Origin: Sunxiuqinia sp965372405
GTDB taxonomy: Bacteria > Bacteroidota > Bacteroidia > Bacteroidales > Prolixibacteraceae
Reading direction: 5' to 3'
Length of the DNA stretch: 64,000 bases
Assembly (NCBI GenBank): GCA_965372405.1
Contig: CBDVCE010000018.1
Location: 1 to 64,000, forward strand
Position numbers and translations under genes: made by a program. Position 1 is the stretch's first letter; each line of letters opens with the position of its first letter. Below the pieces are notes generated by a model, which searched no databases, was not told the origin of the DNA, and was given only the letters and a program-made list of their open reading frames with translations. Below, piece after piece: positions 16,548 to 26,462 of the stretch.

Positions 16548-17447
16548 ATGAAATGGGAAGATAGTAAAAAGGGATTTGAATCTTTCTTAAGATTAGAAAA
16601 ATCTTTATCGCAAAACTCAATTGCGGCGTACATCAACGACATCAATAAGTTGATGGGATTTCTCGATGGCAGCTTTAAACGGTTGGCTCCTGAGAAAGTT
16701 AAACTTAATCATTTGAGGAGTTTTGTTGAGCATCTCAACGACAGGGGAGTATCTCCTCGTACTCAAGCTAGAACAATTTCCGGCATCAAGTCATTTTTCA
16801 AGTATTTGCTGATGGAAGGTAAAATTCAAGGTGATCCTACAACACTTTTAGAATCACCAAAAATTGGACGTAAACTGCCTGATGTATTATCAATGGAAGA
16901 AATTGATACGGTTATTGATGCAGTAGACATGAACAAAGCTGAAGGTCAAAGAAACAAAGCAATGCTTGAAACTCTTTACAGTTGTGGGTTGCGTGTTTCT
17001 GAGTTGGTTAATTTGAAAGTAACTAACTTATTCTTTGAGCAAGGCTTTATAAAGGTAGAAGGGAAGAATGAAAAAGAACGCCTTGTACCAGTAAGTGAAA
17101 AGGCGGTTGAAGAAATTAGCAAGTATTTAAGTGGTTACCGCAGGACATTAAAAATTAGTCCTGAGAGTGAAAACGTACTTTTCTTAAACCGAAGAGGAAA
17201 AAAACTAAGTAGGGTAATGATTTTTACAATTATCAAGAACCTTGCACAAAAAATAGGTATGACTAAAAAGATTAGTCCGCATACTTTCCGTCATTCATTT
17301 GCGACACATTTAATTTCGGGTGGTGCTGATTTACGTGCAGTTCAAGAAATGCTTGGTCACGAGTCAATTCTAACAACTGAGATTTACACGCATCTCGACC
17401 GGGATTATTTGAAAACTACAATTACACAGTTTCATCCACGTTCTTAA
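16548..17447 (+). CDS. xerD: Site-specific tyrosine recombinase XerD
   Basis: A 299-aa tyrosine recombinase that resolves chromosome dimers at dif with FtsK. The N-terminal SAM-like core-binding domain (1-100) starts FLRLEKSLSQNSIAAYINDI. The catalytic domain has Arg in YSCGLRVSEL (about 148), Lys in VEGKNEKERLVP, HTFRHSFATHL (His and Arg, about 244-247), the second box LGHESILTTEIYTH, and Tyr near 276. The length and the absence of nearby mobile genes favour the housekeeping recombinase over an integrase; XerC and XerD are hard to tell apart by eye. Confidence 0.92.
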   Translation: MKWEDSKKGFESFLRLEKSLSQNSIAAYINDINKLMGFLDGSFKRLAPEKVKLNHLRSFVEHLNDRGVSPRTQARTISGIKSFFKYLLMEGKIQGDPTTLLESPKIGRKLPDVLSMEEIDTVIDAVDMNKAEGQRNKAMLETLYSCGLRVSELVNLKVTNLFFEQGFIKVEGKNEKERLVPVSEKAVEEISKYLSGYRRTLKISPESENVLFLNRRGKKLSRVMIFTIIKNLAQKIGMTKKISPHTFRHSFATHLISGGADLRAVQEMLGHESILTTEIYTHLDRDYLKTTITQFHPRS

Positions 17448-17520
17448 TTAAGAGCTAGTTTGAGATTAATAATTTCTTAACATGATAAATTGAACTAAAT
17501 TTATTAGATATCGTTCTGAA

Positions 17521-17555
17521 AGACAGTGTGTTTTATTACATGCTGTCTTTTTTTT
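17521..17555 (+). terminator. Terminator of xerD
   Basis: A 10-bp stem (17521-17530 with 17539-17548, two G-T pairs) has an 8-nt loop and a T tract to 17555. It lies 73 nt after the xerD stop. Confidence 0.8.
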
Positions 17556-17620
17556 GTGCGAGACTTTCAAAAATATTTGCAAATTGAAAATAGCACTCAA
17601 ACCAAACGTCGAAAAAGTTA

Positions 17621-17628
17621 TATTTTTG
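17621..17628 (+). promoter_or_regulatory. -7 box for pckA
   Basis: TATTTTTG matches TAnnTTTG and lies 52 nt before ATG 17681. No -33 element is evident at normal spacing. Confidence 0.4.
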
Positions 17629-17680
17629 TCTGCCGAGAGAAATTGGTTTTGTTGAAAATATTAATATTTAATTGTTGACT

Positions 17681-19279
17681 ATGAAAAATTTAGATTTAAG
17701 CAAGTACGGAATTGTAGACGTACAAGAGATCGTACATAACCCTTCTTACGAACAACTTTTCGAAGAAGAAATGAATCCTGCGTTAGAAGGATTTGAAAAA
17801 GCACAACTAACAGAATTAGATACTGTGAACGTAATGACCGGTGAATTTACTGGTCGTTCTCCTAAGGATAAATTCGTAGTTGAAAATGAAGCTTCTGAAG
17901 ATATCTGGTGGACTTCTCCAGAATCTCCAAATGACAATAAAAAAGTTTCGGAAGAGGCTTGGTCACATTTAAAAGAAATTACAACAAAACAACTTTCTGG
18001 ACAGAAATTGTTTGTTGTTGATACTTTCTTAGGTGCTAACGAAAACTCTCGTTTGAAAATTCGTTTCATTATGGAAGTTGCATGGCAAGCACACTTTGTA
18101 ACCAACATGTTCATCCGTCCATCTGCTGAAGAATTGGAAGCATATGGTGAGCCTGATTTTGTTGCAATGAACGGTTCAAAAACATCTAACAAACGTTGGG
18201 AAGAATTCGGCATGAACTCTGAAGTTTATACTGTATTTAACCTTAAAGAAAAAATGCAAGTTATCGGTGGTAGCTGGTATGGTGGTGAGATGAAAAAAGG
18301 TATGTTCGCAATGATGAACTACTACTTACCAAAAGCAGGTATGGCTTCAATGCACTGTTCTGCTAACGTTGGCAAAGATGGCGATACTGCTATTTTCTTC
18401 GGTCTTTCAGGTACAGGTAAAACTACACTTTCAACGGACCCAAATCGCCAGTTAATTGGTGACGATGAGCACGGTTGGGATGATGACGGTATCTTCAACT
18501 TCGAAGGTGGATGTTATGCTAAAACTATCAACCTTGATAAAGAAGCTGAGCCAGAAATTTTTGGAGCTATCAAACGTAACGCTCTTTTAGAGAACGTAAC
18601 TGTTGATGCTGATGGTAAAATTGACTTTAATTCGGGTCCTGCAAACACACGTGTTTCTTACCCAATTGACCACATCGAAAACATTGTTAAGCCAGTTTCA
18701 AAAGCAGGTCACGCAAACAAAGTTATTTTCTTAACTGCTGATGCATTTGGTGTATTGCCTCCGGTAGCTAAATTAACTCCAGAGCAAACTCAATACCACT
18801 TCTTAAGTGGATTTACTGCAAAATTAGCTGGTACTGAGCGTGGTATTACTTCTCCACAGCCTACTTTCTCAGCTTGTTTTGGTGCAGCTTTCCTTTCACT
18901 TCACCCAACAAAATATGGTCAGGAATTAGTGAAAAAAATGGAACAGCATGGAGCTGAAGCTTACTTGGTAAACACAGGTTGGAATGGAACAGGAAAACGT
19001 ATTTCTATTCAAGATACTCGCGGTATTATTACTGCTATCCTTGACGGTTCAATCGAGAATGCACCAACTAAAAACCTTCCAGTATTCAACTTGGAAATTC
19101 CAACTGAATTGAAAGGTGTAGCTACTGAAGTTCTAGATCCACGTGATACTTATGCTGATGTAGCTGAGTGGAATACTAAATCTCAAGATCTTGGTGGTCG
19201 TTTCATCAAAAACTTTGTGAAATACACTGATAACGTAGAAGGAAAAGCATTAGTTGCTGCTGGTCCTCAGATTGACTAA
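17681..19279 (+). CDS. pckA: ATP-dependent phosphoenolpyruvate carboxykinase
   Basis: A 532-aa enzyme interconverting oxaloacetate plus ATP and PEP, CO2 plus ADP. ATG 17681 (MKNLDLSKYGI) is preferred to a TTG nine bases earlier. Motifs are FTGRSPKDKFVV (substrate Arg), GGSWYGGEMKKGMF (metal-binding Lys), the P-loop GLSGTGKTTLS, LIGDDEHGWDD (kinase 2 with metal-binding Asp) and the adenine region NTGWNGTGKRI. In fermentative Bacteroidota it mainly carboxylates PEP on the way to succinate. Codon use looks optimised (abundant AAC, ATC and GGT compared with neighbours), which suggests high expression. It is monocistronic with a strong terminator. Confidence 0.97.
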   Translation: MKNLDLSKYGIVDVQEIVHNPSYEQLFEEEMNPALEGFEKAQLTELDTVNVMTGEFTGRSPKDKFVVENEASEDIWWTSPESPNDNKKVSEEAWSHLKEITTKQLSGQKLFVVDTFLGANENSRLKIRFIMEVAWQAHFVTNMFIRPSAEELEAYGEPDFVAMNGSKTSNKRWEEFGMNSEVYTVFNLKEKMQVIGGSWYGGEMKKGMFAMMNYYLPKAGMASMHCSANVGKDGDTAIFFGLSGTGKTTLSTDPNRQLIGDDEHGWDDDGIFNFEGGCYAKTINLDKEAEPEIFGAIKRNALLENVTVDADGKIDFNSGPANTRVSYPIDHIENIVKPVSKAGHANKVIFLTADAFGVLPPVAKLTPEQTQYHFLSGFTAKLAGTERGITSPQPTFSACFGAAFLSLHPTKYGQELVKKMEQHGAEAYLVNTGWNGTGKRISIQDTRGIITAILDGSIENAPTKNLPVFNLEIPTELKGVATEVLDPRDTYADVAEWNTKSQDLGGRFIKNFVKYTDNVEGKALVAAGPQID

Positions 19280-19302
19280 TTATTTAGCTCAATATAAATT
19301 AA

Positions 19303-19328
19303 AACCTCGTCTATGGACGGGGTTTTTT
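19303..19328. terminator. Bidirectional terminator (pckA / epimerase)
   Basis: AAAACCTCGTC (19301-19311) pairs with GACGGGGTTTT (from 19316), a T run continues to 19328, and the loop is TATG. It separates two convergent genes only 48 nt apart. Confidence 0.85.
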
Positions 19329-20188
19329 TATGCAATAATGTTTTGAAGAGTTTCTTTTATTGTAGGATATTTATAGTTGAATCCAGATTGAGAAAGTCGT
19401 TTTGGAATTACGATTGGGCTTTTAAGTAAAATTTGTGATGCTTCTCCAAATATCGTTTTCAAAGCAAAGGAGGGAACTTTTAAAAATGCGGGCTTCTTCA
19501 ATAATACAGCTAAACTTTTAGAAAACTCCCGGTTACTAATTTGTTCAGGAGCAACAAGATTAAAAATTCCTTTATAATTGACATTGTAAACAGCATCTCG
19601 AAATGCCTTTATAACATCGTCAATATGAATGAAAGGAAACGCCTGAGAACCTGAGCCAATTGAACCACCTAAACCTAACTTAAATATTGGCAGCATATTT
19701 TTCATCGTTTGAGAATCTTTACCCAACACAATACCTAATCTGAAAATTACACGGCGAATATGCTTGTCTAAGCCAAGTGAAGCATCTTCCCAATCCATTA
19801 CAAGCTTTCCTTGAAAGCTGGACGAAAGAGACCGGCTGTCTTCTTCATGTGGAAATCCTGAGTTGTAAATTGAAATTGCTGAAGCAGAAATAAATGATTT
19901 TGGCTGATTCTTTTTGGGAATGCTATTGATAGCATCACACAGTTTTTTTGTTGTTAATACTCTGCTATTATAAATTGCAATTTTATTATGCTCTGTCCAT
20001 CTCTGTAAAATTGGTGCTCCCGCAAGGTTTATTATTACATCAGAATCAAAAATCTGATCAGCAAGTTCTTCAGGTGAAGCATAAAGATATTTACGCGCGA
20101 TGGTTTTGACATTGTTTCCCTCTGAGCTAAGTAGTTGAAGTAATTTATTGCCGATGTATCCATTCGCTCCTGTTATTTTAATATTCAT
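19328..20188 (-). CDS. TIGR01777-type NAD(P)-dependent epimerase
   Basis: A 286-aa extended SDR protein of the YfcH/SDR39U1 family. The N-terminal nucleotide-binding loop is ITGANGYIGNKL. Typical family motifs are VIINLAGAPILQRWTEHNK, YNSRVLTTKKL, SFISASAISIY, FRLGIVLGKDSQTMKNMLPIFKLGLGG and FPFIHIDDV. The C-terminal DUF1731-like part contains VPSFALKTIFGEASQILLKS. The substrate of this family is unknown. It converges on pckA and diverges from the PBP1A gene. Confidence 0.9.
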   Translation of the reverse strand: MNIKITGANGYIGNKLLQLLSSEGNNVKTIARKYLYASPEELADQIFDSDVIINLAGAPILQRWTEHNKIAIYNSRVLTTKKLCDAINSIPKKNQPKSFISASAISIYNSGFPHEEDSRSLSSSFQGKLVMDWEDASLGLDKHIRRVIFRLGIVLGKDSQTMKNMLPIFKLGLGGSIGSGSQAFPFIHIDDVIKAFRDAVYNVNYKGIFNLVAPEQISNREFSKSLAVLLKKPAFLKVPSFALKTIFGEASQILLKSPIVIPKRLSQSGFNYKYPTIKETLQNIIA

Positions 20189-20308
20189 GATTAAAATTTT
20201 ATAGAAAGTACTCCACTGTACTTTTCTAAATAAGAAACAGGCTAACTATAGTCTTTTAAGTGTAGTTTATGAGATTGATAATTAAACAATTATTGATGTT
20301 GAAAAGTT

Positions 20309-20342
20309 TTTGGTCATTCATGAAATCAATTGCTTATTTTTG
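20309..20342 (+). promoter_or_regulatory. Promoter of PBP1A gene
   Basis: TTTG (20309-20312) and TATTTTTG (20335-20342) are separated by 22 nt. This is a good Bacteroidota -33/-7 pair, 29 nt before the ATG. Confidence 0.6.
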
Positions 20343-20371
20343 CGTTTGGTTAATTTATAGAGTTAAAAAGT

Positions 20372-22741
20372 ATGCCTGCACCCAAGAAGAAAAAAACAAC
20401 AAATAGAAAATCCAAGAAGAAGCAATCGTTTAGAAAGAAATTATCCAGCCTTTTATTAAAGTTATTTCTTGCCGGATCAATTCTTCTAGTATTGTTCTTC
20501 TTAGCCGTTTATCTAGGATTAACTGGGCATGTTCCTACTTCTTCACAATTGCACAGAATTAAAAACCCTCAAGCTTCGGAAGTGTTGTCTGCTGAAGGGA
20601 AATTACTTGGGCGTTACTATGTTGAAAATCGCAGCAATGTTCGTTTCGAGGAAATATCGCCAAATGTAGTAAGCGCACTAATTGCGACAGAAGATGCCCG
20701 CTTTTATGAACATCGGGGGATTGATGAGATCGCTCTCATGCGTGTGCTTTTTAAAACAATATTACTTCAAAATCGAAATGCAGGGGGTGGAAGTACTCTA
20801 AGTCAGCAAATAGCTAAAAACCTTTTTCCACGTAATAATTTAGGGGTTTTCTCAATGCCAGTTAATAAGCTTCGTGAAGCCATAATTGCGTATAGGCTTG
20901 AACGAATATATACGAAAAATGAGATACTTACTCTTTATTTGAATACTGTTCCGTTTGGAGAGAATATTTTTGGGATTGAAGTAGCTTCTGAACGTTTCTT
21001 CAGTAAAAAACCAAAAAACTTAACTGTTGATGAAGCTGCGGTTTTAGTTGGAATGCTAAAAGCTAACTATACCTATAATCCGAGAATTAATCCTGAAAAA
21101 TCAAAAGCAAGGAGAAATATTGTCATTAATCAGATGGTAGCCAATAGTTTTCTGGATACGAATGAAGGTGAAATATTTAAAGCAAAACCACTAAAAATTA
21201 GATACCGTAAAATCTCTTATAATCAAGGACCCGCTCCATATTTCTTAGAAAAATTAAAACCGGAATTGCTAGATTGGTGTGCCTCTCATAACAAAGAGAG
21301 TGGAGATCCTTATAATCTATATACGGATGGCTTGAAGATTGAAACAACTCTGAATTATGATTTTCAATACTACGCACAGCAGTCGGTGAAAGAGTATATG
21401 AAAAACTTACAAAAGGTTTTCAATACACATTGGGGGAAACAAAATCCATGGAAAGGCAATAAAGGCATACTTAATCGGGCTATCCGCAAAACAGAACGAT
21501 ATAAGTCAATGCAAGGAAAAGGTATTCCTCATGACAAAATCATGATTGCATTTAATAAGAAGATTGAGACAAACTTGTTCTTCTGGAATGGAATCAAACA
21601 TGTTGAAACGACCCCTTTAGATTCATTGAAGCATTATCTTCGAATGTTGAATGTTGGTTTTGTTGCTATTGAGCCATCTTCCGGAGAATTAAAAGCATGG
21701 GTTGGAGGAACTGATTTTCGATTTTTCAAATACGATCATGTGGAAGCATCACGGCAATCTGGATCAACATTTAAGCCTTTTGTATATTTGTCTGCTATTG
21801 AAAATGGATTAAGTCCTTTTGATTATTATCCAAACGAGCAGAAGGTATATTCGAAATATCAGGATTGGTCACCACGAAATTCACACGATAATTATACTGG
21901 CTTTTATTCAATGGAAGGAGCTCTTTCTGAATCATTAAATACAGTTGCTGTTGATGTGATGATGAAAAATGGGATTGACGAAACCATTGAAACCGTTAGG
22001 AGTTTAGGAATTGAAGCTGATTTACCCAAATATCCATCTTTAGCTCTTGGGGTGGCTTCAGTTAGTTTAAAAGAAATGGTTTTTGCCTATGCAAACATTC
22101 TCAATGGAGGCTTGAAAGTACAGCCTCACTATCTGGTGGCCATTAAGAATAGCGAAGGTGAATTATTGAGCCAGTTTTTTCGTCAGCCTGTAGAGCCTAC
22201 AAATATAAATGAAGAGAATTGCAGGATTGTTACTCACATGCTCAAGTCTGTTGTAGAAGAGGGTACTGGAAAGGCGATTCGTACAGTTTATAAAATCCCA
22301 GGTGATTTTGCTGGAAAAACTGGTACAACACAGAATCAGTCAGACGGTTGGTTTATTGGAATGTCTCCCGATATTGTTGCTGGATGCTGGGTTGGGGCTG
22401 ATGATCCTGGAATTCATTTTAGAACAATAACCTATGGGCAGGGTGGTTATATGGCACTGCCAATTGTTGGGAAATTCTTCCATAAAGTTTATGTCGACCC
22501 GCGCTATCGAAAGCTAAAGCTTTCAAAATTTGAAAAGCCTTCATCTGAAGTTCTGGCAAAGTTGAATATTCCACATTACAGGGAACTATTTGAAATAGAA
22601 CGTGAAAAGAACTTTTTCGACCGACTATTTACAAAAAAGAAAACCTCCGATCCTTTAAAGGATAAACCTGGAAGAACCTCTTCGAAGAAAAAGAAAAAGG
22701 TTTGGGAAACAATTAAGTCCATTTTCAAAAAGAAAAAATAA
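20372..22741 (+). CDS. mrcA: Bifunctional penicillin-binding protein 1A
   Basis: A 789-aa class A PBP that polymerises and crosslinks peptidoglycan. It has a very basic cytoplasmic tail (1-30), one membrane segment (about 31-50), and a GT51 transglycosylase domain with catalytic Glu107 in ATEDARFYEHRGID and GGGSTLSQQIAKNLF. The transpeptidase domain has STFK at 465-468 (nucleophile Ser465), SLN at 521-523 and KTG at 649-651. The C-terminus is again Lys-rich (KKKKKVWETIKSIFKKKK). All catalytic motifs are intact. The symbol is by family; ponA is equivalent. Confidence 0.95.
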   Translation: MPAPKKKKTTNRKSKKKQSFRKKLSSLLLKLFLAGSILLVLFFLAVYLGLTGHVPTSSQLHRIKNPQASEVLSAEGKLLGRYYVENRSNVRFEEISPNVVSALIATEDARFYEHRGIDEIALMRVLFKTILLQNRNAGGGSTLSQQIAKNLFPRNNLGVFSMPVNKLREAIIAYRLERIYTKNEILTLYLNTVPFGENIFGIEVASERFFSKKPKNLTVDEAAVLVGMLKANYTYNPRINPEKSKARRNIVINQMVANSFLDTNEGEIFKAKPLKIRYRKISYNQGPAPYFLEKLKPELLDWCASHNKESGDPYNLYTDGLKIETTLNYDFQYYAQQSVKEYMKNLQKVFNTHWGKQNPWKGNKGILNRAIRKTERYKSMQGKGIPHDKIMIAFNKKIETNLFFWNGIKHVETTPLDSLKHYLRMLNVGFVAIEPSSGELKAWVGGTDFRFFKYDHVEASRQSGSTFKPFVYLSAIENGLSPFDYYPNEQKVYSKYQDWSPRNSHDNYTGFYSMEGALSESLNTVAVDVMMKNGIDETIETVRSLGIEADLPKYPSLALGVASVSLKEMVFAYANILNGGLKVQPHYLVAIKNSEGELLSQFFRQPVEPTNINEENCRIVTHMLKSVVEEGTGKAIRTVYKIPGDFAGKTGTTQNQSDGWFIGMSPDIVAGCWVGADDPGIHFRTITYGQGGYMALPIVGKFFHKVYVDPRYRKLKLSKFEKPSSEVLAKLNIPHYRELFEIEREKNFFDRLFTKKKTSDPLKDKPGRTSSKKKKKVWETIKSIFKKKK

Positions 22742-22770
22742 TTTCTTAAGTCTTTAGTGGCTGCTTTTAT

Positions 22771-22778
22771 TAATTTTG
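22771..22778 (+). promoter_or_regulatory. -7 box close to ClC start
   Basis: TAATTTTG matches TAnnTTTG and ends only 7 nt before ATG 22786. If used, the transcript would be nearly leaderless. No -33 match is seen at normal spacing. Confidence 0.35.
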
Positions 22779-22785
22779 CGGCTTA

Positions 22786-24564
22786 ATGGCGAACAAAGCA
22801 TCTTTTATTGTACGATTTCACCGTTGGCGCTTGCGTAAGCTATCAGAACGCCAGTTTATTATGATCTTGAGCATTGCTATAGGCATCGTGTCGGGTGTGG
22901 TTGCTACTGTTATTAAAAATGCAGTTTGGTTAACACAACGGCTACTCAATCAGGTCGTATCAAACGAAGTACACCATTATATCTATTTTGGTCTGCCAAT
23001 TATTGGAATATTAATTACTTTCTTAATTGTAAAGTATTTAATTAAAAGTCCTGTTCGACATGGAATTCCTAATGTGCTACACAGTATATCTAAAAGGCAA
23101 GGGGAGCTTAGTAAGCACAACATGTTTTCTTCCATTATAACCAGTGCTTTCACTGTTGGATTTGGTGGTTCTGTAGGACTTGAGGGACCAACTGTTGCCA
23201 CTGGAGCTTCATATGGATCCTGGATATCAAAAGTGTTTCGTTTAAGCTACCGAAACACCATTTTAATGCTAGCTTGTGCCTGTTCGGCAGCAATGGCCGC
23301 CATTTTTAAAGCGCCAATTGCTGCGATTGTTTTTGCTATAGAAGTGATTATGATCGACCTGACTACTTTTTCGTTGGTACCTTTGTTATTAGCCTCTGCT
23401 TCAGCTGTAGTAACATCATATCTCTTTATGGGACAAGATGTTTTATACCCGTTTGAAGTAAAAAGTAAATTTTTAATTGGAGACCTTCCATTTTATATCT
23501 TATTAGGAGTTTTTACAGGATTGCTATCAGCCTACTTTACAAAAATGTATATATATATCGAACGCATTTTTGATAATTTTAAAAGTAGTAGAAAGAGACT
23601 ACTCGTTGGAGGACTAGGGCTCGGGATATTGGTATTCTTTTTCCCCGCATTGTTTGGCGAGGGATATGAAGCCATTAATTCATGTTTGGAAGGAAATACG
23701 GACTATCTTTTTGAGAATCAGATCTTCTCGAATTTGAAAGATGAGTTTTGGGTTGTATTGATTTTGCTCCTGTCTATTATTCTTTTAAAAATTATTGCCA
23801 CTGCTTTCACATTTGGAGCAGGTGGTATTGGTGGTATATTTGCTCCAACATTGTTTATGGGTGTTAATGCAGGAATGCTCTTTGCTCAATTTGTAAACAT
23901 GTTTGGAATACGACAATTAAACACACAGAACTTTGCTTTAATTGGCATGTCTGGATTGATTGCTGGTGTGCTGCATGCTCCGCTTACGGGTATTTTTCTA
24001 ATTGCTGATATTTCGGGAGGATACAAGCTATTTGTGCCGTTGATGATTACCGCAACTTTTGCTTACCTAACAGTTAAAATCTTTACTCCAAATTCAGTAT
24101 ATCATTTCCAGCTTGCAAAACGTAAAGAGTTAATGACACATGATAAGGATAAAAATGTGCTTCAAATGATGGAGGTACGTAAGTTGATTGAGACTGATTT
24201 TGAAATTTTACACATGGAATCAACTCTTGGTGATCTTACTAAAGCGATTTCAAAAGCTCATCGTAACTTATTTCCTATTGTTGATAACGAAGGCTACCTG
24301 AAAGGAATGGTGAAAATGGATGATGTGCGACATCTTATTTTTCAGAAAGAGCTCTATGATAAAGTTCTGGTGAGTGAACTGATGTACCATCCTGAACACT
24401 TTATTTCAACAGAAGATACGATGGATGTGGTTGTTGAAAAATTTGAATATACCGGGCGATATAACCTCGCTGTAATAGATCATGGGAAATATGTTGGATT
24501 TATTTCCCGGGCAAAAGTATTCTCAATTTACCGAAAAACTGTTCGACATTTCTCTCACGATTAA
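22786..24564 (+). CDS. ClC-family chloride channel/transporter with CBS pair
   Basis: 592 aa. It has a ClC membrane domain (about 20-450) followed by two cytoplasmic CBS domains (about 470-585). Anion-pathway motifs are RHGIP at 91-95, GLEGP at 131-135 (gating Glu133) and GGIFAPTLF in the second half. It would move chloride or a similar anion, as a channel or a proton antiporter. The CBS pair, which usually binds adenine nucleotides, ends in FISRAKVFSIYRKTVRHFSHD. The downstream paralogue starts 8 bp after the stop with near-identical CBS and C-terminal sequence, so the pair arose by tandem duplication. Confidence 0.93.
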   Translation: MANKASFIVRFHRWRLRKLSERQFIMILSIAIGIVSGVVATVIKNAVWLTQRLLNQVVSNEVHHYIYFGLPIIGILITFLIVKYLIKSPVRHGIPNVLHSISKRQGELSKHNMFSSIITSAFTVGFGGSVGLEGPTVATGASYGSWISKVFRLSYRNTILMLACACSAAMAAIFKAPIAAIVFAIEVIMIDLTTFSLVPLLLASASAVVTSYLFMGQDVLYPFEVKSKFLIGDLPFYILLGVFTGLLSAYFTKMYIYIERIFDNFKSSRKRLLVGGLGLGILVFFFPALFGEGYEAINSCLEGNTDYLFENQIFSNLKDEFWVVLILLLSIILLKIIATAFTFGAGGIGGIFAPTLFMGVNAGMLFAQFVNMFGIRQLNTQNFALIGMSGLIAGVLHAPLTGIFLIADISGGYKLFVPLMITATFAYLTVKIFTPNSVYHFQLAKRKELMTHDKDKNVLQMMEVRKLIETDFEILHMESTLGDLTKAISKAHRNLFPIVDNEGYLKGMVKMDDVRHLIFQKELYDKVLVSELMYHPEHFISTEDTMDVVVEKFEYTGRYNLAVIDHGKYVGFISRAKVFSIYRKTVRHFSHD

Positions 24565-24572
24565 ATAAAATA

Positions 24573-26342
24573 ATGCCAGATATTAAACAAATAGTTATGC
24601 CAATTGCCAAACAGCTTATAGGTAAAAATAAGGTGTATTGGCTTAGTTTCATTGTTGGTATAGTTAGTGGTGCAGCTGCTCTTATACTAAAAAATCTTAT
24701 TCATTTTATTGGAGAAACGCTGGTTGGGCATTTTAGAGAAGCTGATGAAAACTACTTGTTTTTAGCTTTACCTTTAGTTGGAATAATAATAACAATACTG
24801 ATTTTAAAATATTTTATAAAGGACGACGTAAGCCATGGTGTTGCGAAAATTCTTTATTCTATTTCAAGAAAAAAAGGAAAGATCAAATCACACAATACCT
24901 TTTCATCCATGATTACCAGTAGTTTCACTATTGGTTTTGGGGGTTCGGTAGGTGCAGAGGCTCCAGTTGTTTTAACGGGAGCATCAATTGGTTCAAGTCT
25001 GGCTCGCTTCTTCAAAATGGATCAGGCAGATGTAATGTTAATGATTGGTTGTGGTGCTACCGGAGCTATTGCTGGTATTTTTAAAGCTCCAATTGCCGGA
25101 ATTGTATTTACCCTTGAAGTTCTAATGCTTGACTTAACAATGGCTTCATTAATGCCATTACTAATCTCTGGGATTACAGCTGCAGTAATGGCTTTCTTTT
25201 TTATGGGTGATGCCGTATTGTTTAAATTCAATATTGTACATCATTTTCAGGCTGAGAATATCCCGTTTTATATACTATTGGGCATTTTTGCTGGTTTGGT
25301 ATCCTTGTACTTTACACGTGTTGCAATGTATGTTGAAGGGGTATTTAAACGGATGAAAACCCCCTTCCATAAGCTAATTATTGGAGGATTTGTATTGGGC
25401 CTGTTGATATTTATTTTCCCTCCACTATGGGGAGAGGGGTACATGTCAATTAATAAAGTTTTTAACGGAATGGGAGCAGACTTGCTTGATAACTCGTTCT
25501 TTTATGATTATAAAACCAACCCTTGGTTTATTGTGATTTTTCTTTTGATGCTGGTAATCTTTAAGGTGTTTGCCATGTCGGTGACTACTGCAAGTGGTGG
25601 AGTTGGTGGGATATTCGCACCTACTTTGTTTGTTGGTGCAATTGGTGGCTACTTTTTGGCTTTAATGCTAAATGAAACGTTTGGCCTTAGCTTACCAATT
25701 GACAATTTTGCTTTGGCAGGAATGGGTGCAATGATGGCTGGTGTTATGCATGCTCCACTTTTAGGGATTTTTCTTACAGCTGAAATTACTGGTGGGTATG
25801 AATTATTCTTTCCACTAATTATATCATCAACAGTCTCGTATTTGACAATCATGCGTTTTGAACCTCATTCAATGTATACCAAAAGGTTAGCTCAGAAAGG
25901 GGATTTAATAACGCACCATAAGGATAAAGCGGTGCTACATTATATGGAAGTGGCTGAATTGATTGAAACTGATTTTGAAGTTCTTTCTCCAAAAGCAACT
26001 TTAGGGGACTTAACAAAGGCAATATCACGCTCAAAACGAGATTTGTTCCCGGTTGTTTCTGAAGATGGATCATTAGCAGGAATGGTGAAGATGAATGATA
26101 TACGTGAGATCATTTTCAAAAAGGAACTCTACGAAAGCACGCTTGTTAAAGACTTGATGTACATGCCACTGCATTATATTTCACCTGAAGATACAATGCA
26201 TGTTGTTGCCGAAAAGTTTGAAAGCTGTGCCCGTTACAATCTGGCAGTTATCGATAAGGATGGCAAATACATCGGTTTCATCTCACGTGCGAATGTCTTT
26301 TCAATCTACCGGAAAAACGTCCGCCATTCTTCTCACGATTAG
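24573..26342 (+). CDS. ClC-family channel paralogue with altered filter
   Basis: 589 aa with the same architecture as the preceding gene: ClC membrane domain, then two CBS domains ending FISRANVFSIYRKNVRHSSHD. The selectivity motifs have diverged. The GIP of the upstream copy is GVA (SHGVA at 87-91) and GLEGP is GAEAP at 127-131, although the gating Glu129 and the GGIFAPTLF motif are kept. This suggests a different ion preference or conductance from its neighbour. It is co-transcribed with the first copy, and the two may form heterodimers (inference). Confidence 0.92.
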   Translation: MPDIKQIVMPIAKQLIGKNKVYWLSFIVGIVSGAAALILKNLIHFIGETLVGHFREADENYLFLALPLVGIIITILILKYFIKDDVSHGVAKILYSISRKKGKIKSHNTFSSMITSSFTIGFGGSVGAEAPVVLTGASIGSSLARFFKMDQADVMLMIGCGATGAIAGIFKAPIAGIVFTLEVLMLDLTMASLMPLLISGITAAVMAFFFMGDAVLFKFNIVHHFQAENIPFYILLGIFAGLVSLYFTRVAMYVEGVFKRMKTPFHKLIIGGFVLGLLIFIFPPLWGEGYMSINKVFNGMGADLLDNSFFYDYKTNPWFIVIFLLMLVIFKVFAMSVTTASGGVGGIFAPTLFVGAIGGYFLALMLNETFGLSLPIDNFALAGMGAMMAGVMHAPLLGIFLTAEITGGYELFFPLIISSTVSYLTIMRFEPHSMYTKRLAQKGDLITHHKDKAVLHYMEVAELIETDFEVLSPKATLGDLTKAISRSKRDLFPVVSEDGSLAGMVKMNDIREIIFKKELYESTLVKDLMYMPLHYISPEDTMHVVAEKFESCARYNLAVIDKDGKYIGFISRANVFSIYRKNVRHSSHD

Positions 26343-26462
26343 TTTCAATCACTACCGACACTGATCTATCTTCATTTTATCTGTAAATAAACTGGTTTTA
26401 TCGAATAAGCTTGTTTTGCTTTCCATCTTATTCTGAAGTTTGTACTATTCAAATTTAAAGTC

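Noticed and set aside
16548..17447. Phage or island integrase
   Set aside because: Length, motifs and context (FtsK nearby, no mobile genes or att repeats) fit housekeeping XerD.
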